From assembly GCA_005882115.1 (NCBI GenBank), contig VBEG01000024.1, positions 145,419-209,418 of the forward strand: a DNA stretch of 64,000 nt, in the 5' to 3' direction. This document shows, piece after piece, positions 62,150-64,000 of the stretch; within the stretch, counting starts at the first letter, position 1, and each line of letters begins with the position of its first letter. This DNA is from Chloroflexota bacterium. GTDB taxonomy: Bacteria; Chloroflexota; Dormibacteria; Dormibacterales; Dormibacteraceae. Below the pieces are notes generated by a model. It was not told the DNA's origin and made no database searches. It saw nothing but the letters and a program-made list of their open reading frames with translations. A program made the position numbers and the translations under genes.

Positions 62150-63028
62150 CTAGGAAAAGTCTGACAAGGCGCCGCTGAGCACCGGCATCACCGACCCGCC
62201 GACCTCGATGCGTTCCGGGATGTCTTTCGACTCCCCGTAGGTGAGCTCGATGTGAATCTGGCTCGGCCTGCCCATCTTGGTGCCCTGCTCGCTGATCAGC
62301 GACACCGTGGGCGCTCGCTCGGCCAGGCCGTACTTGACGGCGTAGGCACCAAGCGGTCCACTGGCCGATCCCGTCGCCGGGTCTTCCGGAATGTCGAGCG
62401 AGAACATCCGGCTGTACAGCCGATTGGATCCATTTGCCGCGGTGAGGAAAACGGCGTCCGCGATCTTGCGGTTCAGGAGCTTCTCCAGCCGCGATCGCTC
62501 CGACGTCGCCTTGTCAACGGCTGCCGCATCTCGTAGCGCCACGTAGACAAAGGGAAGGCCTGTGCTTCCGACCTGCGCGGGGGCGTTGGTCACGAGGTCT
62601 GACTCTTCCACCCCGATCGCCGCCGCGGCCTGGCTATGCGGATACACCTGGCCGAACTGCACCGGCGGATGTGTCATCCAGAACATCTGCCCCTCCCGAC
62701 GGACTGGCACCGGCCCGACGTTCTCCTCGAGCGTGAACTGGTTGACGTCTTTGGGCACCAGGCCCTCATCGGCGAGCACCCATGCCGTGCCGATCGTCGG
62801 GTGTCCCGCGAACGGCAGTTCCGTATGCGGCGTGAAGATCCGCACCCTGGCGGCGTGCGCAGGATCCTCTGGAGGTACGACGAACGTCGTCTCCGAGAAG
62901 TTCATCTCGCGCGCGATCCGCTGCATCAACTTCACCGGGATGTCCTTCGCGTCGAGCACCACCGCCAGCTGGTTGCCGGCAAGCGGTTTGTCTGTGAAGA
63001 CGTCGACGATCCGGATCTGGTAGGTCAT
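62150..63028 (-). CDS. PhzF-family isomerase
   Basis: 292-aa PhzF-like protein (diaminopimelate-epimerase fold). It has [29 protein letters not shown] with the family's catalytic Glu, [18 protein letters not shown] and [17 protein letters not shown]. The reaction is unknown; relatives act on hydroxyanthranilate-type compounds. ATG 63028 overlaps the thioesterase stop by 4 bp; the selenoprotein starts directly after its own stop. Confidence 0.9.
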   Translation of the reverse strand: MTYQIRIVDVFTDKPLAGNQLAVVLDAKDIPVKLMQRIAREMNFSETTFVVPPEDPAHAARVRIFTPHTELPFAGHPTIGTAWVLADEGLVPKDVNQFTLEENVGPVPVRREGQMFWMTHPPVQFGQVYPHSQAAAAIGVEESDLVTNAPAQVGSTGLPFVYVALRDAAAVDKATSERSRLEKLLNRKIADAVFLTAANGSNRLYSRMFSLDIPEDPATGSASGPLGAYAVKYGLAERAPTVSLISEQGTKMGRPSQIHIELTYGESKDIPERIEVGGSVMPVLSGALSDFS

Positions 63029-63522
63029 CTGACGATCAGGCAGGTCGTCGTTGCATGCGCGAGCAACTTTCCGTTGCTCGCAACGACCAGCTTTGCCTCC
63101 GCGGTGGCCACCGTGCCGCCGCGATGGATCACCGTGCCCTCGCACCGCACGCGGCCGGTGTCGAGCGTGATCGGGCGCACGAAGTTCGTCTTCACCTCGA
63201 GGGTCGTGTAGCGCTCGCCGGCGGCGAGCGTCGAGTGCACGGCGCAGCCCATCGCGGAATCGAGCAGCGTCATCGCGTATCCGCCGTGCACCACGCCGAT
63301 CGGGTTGTACACCGACTCATCCGGTTCGCCCTCGAAGATCGCCTTTCCCTCCTCGACGCTGACGCCGATGAAACCGAGCGCCTGCGTGATGGGCGGAGGC
63401 GGAAGCTTGCCTTCGAAGACGTCCTTCAGAAGCTCCAGCCCGGTCCTGCCCGGCGCCGCCTGCATGACGAGGAATGGGTCCTCCCAGCTCACGATCCGCG
63501 AGCGCTTCTTCTTCGTCTCCAT
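63025..63522 (-). CDS. PaaI-type hotdog thioesterase
   Basis: 165 aa. The hotdog core has IGVVHGGYAMTLLDSAMGCA, with the HGG motif and Asp, plus KTNFVRPITLDTGRVRCEGT and ATAEAKLVVASNGKLLAHAT. It probably hydrolyses an acyl-CoA. It is part of the LysE-thioesterase-PhzF-selenoprotein series. Confidence 0.9.
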   Translation of the reverse strand: METKKKRSRIVSWEDPFLVMQAAPGRTGLELLKDVFEGKLPPPPITQALGFIGVSVEEGKAIFEGEPDESVYNPIGVVHGGYAMTLLDSAMGCAVHSTLAAGERYTTLEVKTNFVRPITLDTGRVRCEGTVIHRGGTVATAEAKLVVASNGKLLAHATTTCLIVR

Positions 63523-63533
63523 CTAATCCTGCC

Positions 63534-64000
63534 CTAGCCTGAAAAGGCCGAGATCACGGCCAAAATTCCGAGCACCGCGATCGCAAGGCCGCTGACGGTG
63601 CTGATCCAACCGACGACGCGGGGCGTCAGGCGCGAGCGCAAAAGCGACGCGCCGATCACCAGGATGCACCACCAGGCGGCCGAGCCGAGGAGCACGCCGA
63701 TCACCACGAGCATCGGGCGGACGAAAGAGCCGCCCGTGCCCAGACCCAGCGTCGCCGCGAGCGCCGCGAACGAGATGATCGTCGCCGGGTTGGTGATGGT
63801 CAGGCCCAGTGTCGACACGTAGGCCCACGCCTGCCCTCGCCCGGTGACCGGGGGCGCTGCCTCGGAGGCCCGCCTCCGCTCCATCAGGATCCGGGCGCCA
63901 AGCAGGACCAAGATCACGCCGCCGATCACGGCCAGCGGCCGCCGTCCGGCGACGAACGCGGTCGCCAGCGCGGCCACACCGAACGTCGCAATCGCCGCGT
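63534..64000 (-). CDS. LysE/RhtB-family exporter, 5' end outside window
   Basis: The last 155 or so residues of a LysE-type amino-acid exporter. GGVILVLLGARILMERRRAS, GLTITNPATIISFAALAATL (the family's N-P motif) and two further helices are visible. The frame stays open to the right edge. A GTG at 63977 is internal, not the start. Confidence 0.85.
   Translation of the reverse strand, partial: AAIATFGVAALATAFVAGRRPLAVIGGVILVLLGARILMERRRASEAAPPVTGRGQAWAYVSTLGLTITNPATIISFAALAATLGLGTGGSFVRPMLVVIGVLLGSAAWWCILVIGASLLRSRLTPRVVGWISTVSGLAIAVLGILAVISAFSG

Overview
This window is chromosomal DNA from a high-GC bacterium. It holds housekeeping and metabolic genes, four tRNA-Leu genes and one tRNA-Arg. 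I see no insertion sequence, prophage, CRISPR array or integrase. Bactofilin, ArsA/Get3-like ATPase, two F420-type oxidoreductase genes, PPK2, PrsW-type protease, DUF1800/DUF1501 pair and frequent leaderless-looking promoters suit a soil bacterium of the Actinomycetota/Chloroflexota/Dormibacterota neighbourhood. That placement is an inference; no 16S gene or other decisive marker is present.

Layout. 1-11.2 kb is one long leftward gene series with many 4-bp ATGA overlaps: ArsA-like ATPase, 82-aa protein, site-2 protease, selA, selB, metF, ROK sugar kinase, cca-type nucleotidyltransferase, bactofilin, a hypothetical protein, glpX, and a partial gene. 11.2-12.9 kb has small membrane proteins. 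13.0-18.3 kb is a leftward threonine operon (hom-thrC-thrB-lysC) ending in a YchF-like gene whose TGS domain is damaged. 18.3-21.9 kb has an ornithine-cyclodeaminase-family enzyme, an ECF sigma factor with a small membrane partner, two tRNAs, a DUF1697 protein and a PHP phosphoesterase. 22.0-28.6 kb has an acyl-CoA ligase/formamidase pair, a 935-aa Ser/Thr kinase fused to a zinc-binding module and an AAA ATPase, and a kelch lipoprotein. 28.6-36.1 kb has tRNA-Leu, an acetyltransferase, a PrsW-like protease, and a DUF1800-DUF1501-ferric-reductase-like cluster. 36.2-43.1 kb has an orphan molybdate-binding lipoprotein, an HtrA-like protease, PPK2, and a complete sugar ABC transporter. 43.2-49.4 kb has a cold-shock gene, typA, a glycine-riboswitch-like leader before a DUF2207 gene, and a lactate permease. 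49.4-54.5 kb has a HEAT-like gene broken by TGA, tRNA-Leu, a lipoprotein, two FecR-domain paralogues and a pseudokinase. 54.6-64 kb has tRNA-Leu, an S9 peptidase, nicotinamidase, dodecin, an ArsR-VOC-SRPBCC operon, F420-type genes, msrB, a DUF559 protein, and a LysE-thioesterase-PhzF-selenoprotein operon.

How the parts fit. The selA/selB pair near 6-9 kb has a plausible client in the same window. The gene at 61301-62149 reads through an in-frame TGA in the GrdB-like selenoprotein B family, with the TGA in a U-P-x-C-C context and a hairpin at bSECIS distance. Other points worth attention are the kinase-AAA fusion, the pseudokinase, the YchF deletion, a recurrent TANNNT box 6-8 nt before start codons (leaderless mRNAs), and a dispersed two-hairpin repeat family between genes. 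Gene packing is tight: four convergent pairs share exactly 4 bp at interlocked stop codons.
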